Assembly (NCBI GenBank): GCA_003509235.1
Contig: DONH01000332.1
Span: forward strand, 1 to 17,834
Length of the DNA: 17,834 bases
Direction: 5' to 3'
DNA from: Planctomycetaceae bacterium
GTDB lineage: Bacteria; Planctomycetota; Planctomycetia; Pirellulales; UBA1268
Under the pieces are notes generated by a model, which was not told the DNA's origin, did no database searches, and saw nothing but the letters and a program-made list of their open reading frames with translations. Positions 15,901 through 17,834 of the stretch are shown piece by piece (position 1 is the first letter of the stretch; every line of letters starts with the position of its first letter). The position numbers and the translations under genes are program-made.

Positions 15901-17834
15901 GTAACGCTGTTTGCAGGACGCCCAAAACAGGATTCAAAAAACGTACTGGCAAATATGGCATAGCCCTCTTTTGTGAGATGGCACCCATTGCTCGTTAAAT
16001 CACCAGTACGACTCAGTACAGAACGCATCGGCGTATCGACATCAATAAAACCAACGTGCTGCTCAGCTGCCACCTCTTTCATCGCCGATGTATAGCGAGC
16101 GATATTCTTATTATTCTGGTCAGCGGCAGATACACCAGGCACATTTTCATTTGGAATAGGTGAAACGAGAACGATTCGTGGGGCTGTCTTCCCATTGAAG
16201 GCTTTTGTCTTCGTACGTTCCAGAAATACTTCGAGTCGCTTACGGAATTCTGGAATACCGGCTTCACCTGCAAACGATTCATTGAAGCCGAATGCTGCAA
16301 AGATGACATCCGCTTTCTCATGAAACAGGTGCTGCTCAAGATCAGCAAAATTCTCCGGTCTTGGCATCAGGCCAACTTCATCTCCAGACCAGGCAAGAGT
16401 CCGAATAACCAGTTCATGATCTGGAAATCCTGCATGGATTGTTGCTGGTATAGAACCAAACAACTGAGCGCGCTCAAAAAGTGTATTTCCAATCAGGCAT
16501 ATATGATCACCTTGCTTGAGTTGAAGAGGCAGCGTCGTTTCAGCGGCATCATAGACTGGCGGTCGAGGTGCAGTATCTAAAAAAAGTGCATACTTAGAAA
16601 AATCTTCTTGATCTTCTGGTTCTGACGTCTTCTGCTTCGTCCGGGGCGCCGCAGTCAGAACAATAGAATCTTTTTTACGATGAATAGCTGGTTGAACGAT
16701 TGCTGTTTTTTTTGATTGCTTTGCTGACGGAGAAGTTTTTGTTGGCTTTTTCTTTTTTTTTCGCCACGTATTCTTTTTCCACCAATTGGGGGCCCCAGCT
16801 TCGACCTCATGGGTGTATTGCCGCAGACGCTGCATCATGTTGGCAAGACGTTCAGGCTCATCCGTCGATCGGTCCGTTGTTTCAGCAACATCACTGTCGA
16901 GATTATAGAGTTCTGGATTTTCCAATGATTCATCAACGACGATCTTCCAAGGACCCTCTCGGTAGGCAACAGAACCACCCCATCGCCAATAGAGAGGCTT
17001 CGTTCGTTTGATTGGAGATCCTTCGATTGCTGGCACAAGGTTTACCCCGTCATATGTTTTTTGAGGCGGCTCAATACCAGCAGCTGCAAGTGCCGTCGGG
17101 AAAAAATCACTTCCGATAATTGGGAGATCACTTTCACTACCTGGCTCAATGCGACCCGGCCACCGCACGATCCCGGGAACTCGATGGCCCCCTTCGTACA
17201 TTGATCGCTTGCGACCACGAAGGTGACCAGCAAGACCACGACCGGGCCCCTTGTCTCCAGCCCCTTCAGGGCCGTTGTCACTTGTAAAAAAGACAAGCGT
17301 CGAATCGCGCACACCAAGATTATTCAACGAGTCCATGACAGTACCAAACGCATCATCAAGCTGCGTGATATTTGCTCGATACGTCTGCTCTTCAAGATCT
17401 GCAATACCGGCGTGCTGTTGTTGATATCGCTCTGCAGATGCTATCGGATAGTGCGGTTCGTGTGTCCAGACAGCAAGAAAGAATGGCTTCGCTGGATCTC
17501 GCTTAGTCTCAAGCCATGACACTGCTTCCTGTGCAATGAATGGTGCTGAGTAGTCTTCAACCTTCCCAACGGCTTTCCCATTCCTCACGAAATTTTCGGG
17601 GAATGCGTGACTAGGAGCTGCATTGTTTTGTGTCGCAAGCCACCAGGCATAACCATGATCTGATGGCTGTGGTTGTTCTGGTGAATTAAAGCGTCCATTG
17701 AGATGCCACTTGCCAACATGACAGGTATCGTAACCCGATTGCTGAAGAAGCTTTGGAAGTGCATGTTCACTCGTACGAAGGTGGATTGGGCTCCCGTTTG
17801 GAATCCAGGTAAAGACTCCATTTCGAAACGGTGT
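12978..17834 (-). CDS. Giant fusion protein: sulfatase + SGNH hydrolase + PVC propeller + HEAT + azurin-like cupredoxin + cytochrome c (5' end outside)
   Basis: The frame is open to the window edge, giving 1618 visible codons; a GTG at 17588 is internal. Numbering from that GTG: the sulfatase lies before it (YDTCHVGKWHLNGRF, SDHGYAWW, TQNNAAPSH) and continues to about 265 (TSDNGPEG, SMYEGGHRVPGIVRWPG). The CxPSR active site must lie just outside the window. Residues 270-330 are a Lys-rich linker. Residues 345-560 are an SGNH/GDSL domain (DHICLIGNTLFERAQ, AAFGFNESFAGEAG, NGCHLTKEGY). Residues 665-1000 are a PVC-type dehydrogenase propeller (EVNLFAGEEEFPEIANPIQV, DTDGDGKAD). Residues 1010-1190 are HEAT repeats. 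Residues 1218-1345 are a cupredoxin with His1257, and Cys1330, His1335 and Met1339 in the azurin spacing C-x4-H-x3-M. Residues 1385-1517 are a heme c domain (CTQCH, SPMPAGL). The SGNH-to-heme part is a known planctomycete architecture; the sulfatase on its N terminus is the odd part. It is likely exported. Confidence 0.88.
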   Translation of the reverse strand, partial: TPFRNGVFTWIPNGSPIHLRTSEHALPKLLQQSGYDTCHVGKWHLNGRFNSPEQPQPSDHGYAWWLATQNNAAPSHAFPENFVRNGKAVGKVEDYSAPFIAQEAVSWLETKRDPAKPFFLAVWTHEPHYPIASAERYQQQHAGIADLEEQTYRANITQLDDAFGTVMDSLNNLGVRDSTLVFFTSDNGPEGAGDKGPGRGLAGHLRGRKRSMYEGGHRVPGIVRWPGRIEPGSESDLPIIGSDFFPTALAAAGIEPPQKTYDGVNLVPAIEGSPIKRTKPLYWRWGGSVAYREGPWKIVVDESLENPELYNLDSDVAETTDRSTDEPERLANMMQRLRQYTHEVEAGAPNWWKKNTWRKKKKKPTKTSPSAKQSKKTAIVQPAIHRKKDSIVLTAAPRTKQKTSEPEDQEDFSKYALFLDTAPRPPVYDAAETTLPLQLKQGDHICLIGNTLFERAQLFGSIPATIHAGFPDHELVIRTLAWSGDEVGLMPRPENFADLEQHLFHEKADVIFAAFGFNESFAGEAGIPEFRKRLEVFLERTKTKAFNGKTAPRIVLVSPIPNENVPGVSAADQNNKNIARYTSAMKEVAAEQHVGFIDVDTPMRSVLSRTGDLTSNGCHLTKEGYAIFASTFFESCFGRPANSVTESLRFAVVDLERQFFRRYRPLNTFYYTGGRNERYGYLDFLPAMRNFEIMCANRDRRIWNIAHGRPVSEQVDDSNVPELPAALETRGANNWLSASEEQKAFKVDPRFEVNLFAGEEEFPEIANPIQVRWDTRGRLWVCTSQAYPHIYPGFEPHDRLVILEDTDGDGKADTSKIFADDLHVPLSFEFGDGGVYVSEQPNLTFLKDVDGDDRADVHEVVLSGFGTEDSHHALHDFIWTPDGALLFRESIFHHSQIETPYGPVRQQNSGWFRYEPKIHRLTAIGTYPSTNPWGVTFDPWGNHVASHPIFAEAFHSLDPPYPQQHARPQGLQAYSGTCGQAFVDSPGFPEELQGGFIKARYKPTNRIEIHRWIENDFGFNEQYISDLIFSTNLSFIPVDLHFGPRGDLFIVDWYNPVKGHAQYSLRDSRRDRESGRIWRVTAKKGKVSDVPQLQEMPERKLAELLGHREFRVRYLATREFTQRDHTLATQAVDDWIESLKDDDPERARSLSEGMACLSTLGVVRPELLVELASDTNHHARAAAIRQLRYWHNSLPDRHEILLNAATDSSGLVRMEAAIAASWIGTREALETVLSIFHQPIGGHLAYAAVSALESQPLQQHWKNDQESIVPALLNRARRSREIQEPKSKGKDKEFDRRPETVEVRISCEPERMLFTNKQFSVRPGQPVKLVFLNPDATDHNLVLVQPGAMEEVGVAANAMARDPKNATSNFIPEEKQNLILEATPMIGPTRQSLAHVLRFEAPQEPGVYPYVCTFPGHWIVMNGKMVVARNQVEAERLLDACRPTLVKVWKAEDFPTVSVSQDEETLSRGMHAFAKAQCTQCHVAAGHGVNLGPDLLKSVKKLRGKDLLLQILDPSLKIDDDYRMVQFLLTDGRVVSGVVASETPETYTIRPNLLMPEKIKRIQKKDVEERFSSQVSPMPAGLVNVLTRQEILDLISFLEVGENLPAGLSGHHEFSTVK
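16601..16781 (-). other. Lys-rich linker at the sulfatase/SGNH junction
   Basis: About 60 codons between the two catalytic domains, read as WRKKKKKPTKT, then AKQSKKTAIV and HRKKDSIVL. The DNA has an A9 run (plus T at 16753-16761) and an A8 run (plus T ending near 16713). It has no hydrophobic core and therefore no second signal peptide. It marks where two separate genes may have been joined. Confidence 0.6.

Noticed and set aside
17585..17821. Minus-strand open frame over the right edge
   Set aside because: It is in a different frame from the sulfatase, whose frame is open to the edge and shows clear sulfatase motifs.

Overview
This window looks like chromosomal DNA from a planctomycete, most likely a marine Pirellulales-type lineage. 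That is a family-level inference; no rRNA or other phylogenetic marker is present. The clues are a DUF1559 prepilin-like protein, a secreted sulfatase, PVC-type heme-binding and beta-propeller domains, a DUF1080 protein joined to a sugar-dehydrogenase propeller, and an ActP-like symporter with a long extra loop. Codon use and base composition look uniform by eye. I saw no insertion sequence, tRNA, rRNA or CRISPR array.

Layout. Bases 1-279 (+) hold the 3' end of a DNase I-like endonuclease/exonuclease/phosphatase gene. It meets, tail to tail with a 4-base overlap, a minus-strand gene (276-2237) for a secreted DUF1080 + glucose/sorbosone-dehydrogenase protein. A divergent intergenic region of about 260 bases separates that from a long plus-strand run: DUF1559 prepilin-like protein, a degenerate alpha/beta hydrolase, a Tat-exported metallophosphoesterase, a compact sigma-70 factor, apt, mnmA, floA and an unrecognised 82-residue protein. 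From 10349 to the right edge everything is on the minus strand. In transcription order this is a giant multidomain protein (12978 to beyond the edge), a DUF485/YjcH-like protein, an ActP-like Na+:solute symporter, and a GNAT acetyltransferase broken by one extra A.

How the genes may work together. The sigma/apt/mnmA/floA run is mostly housekeeping: transcription, purine salvage, tRNA wobble thiolation and membrane microdomains. The yjcH-actP-GNAT set has short or overlapping junctions and looks like one transcript, with acetate or another short organic acid as the likely imported solute. The giant protein carries, in order, a sulfatase, an SGNH esterase-like domain, a beta-propeller, helical repeats, an azurin-like copper domain and a C-terminal heme c domain. 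This suggests an exported machine for sulfated and esterified polysaccharide, with a possible built-in electron outlet. The role of the whole is inference.

Most notable points: (1) the six-domain giant protein; (2) an alpha/beta hydrolase that has lost its catalytic Ser, His and oxyanion motif; (3) the single-base frameshift in the GNAT gene at an A8 run; (4) a densely structured intergenic region (about 9775-9966) before the conserved-looking 82-residue gene; (5) smaller structured leaders before the sigma gene and floA.
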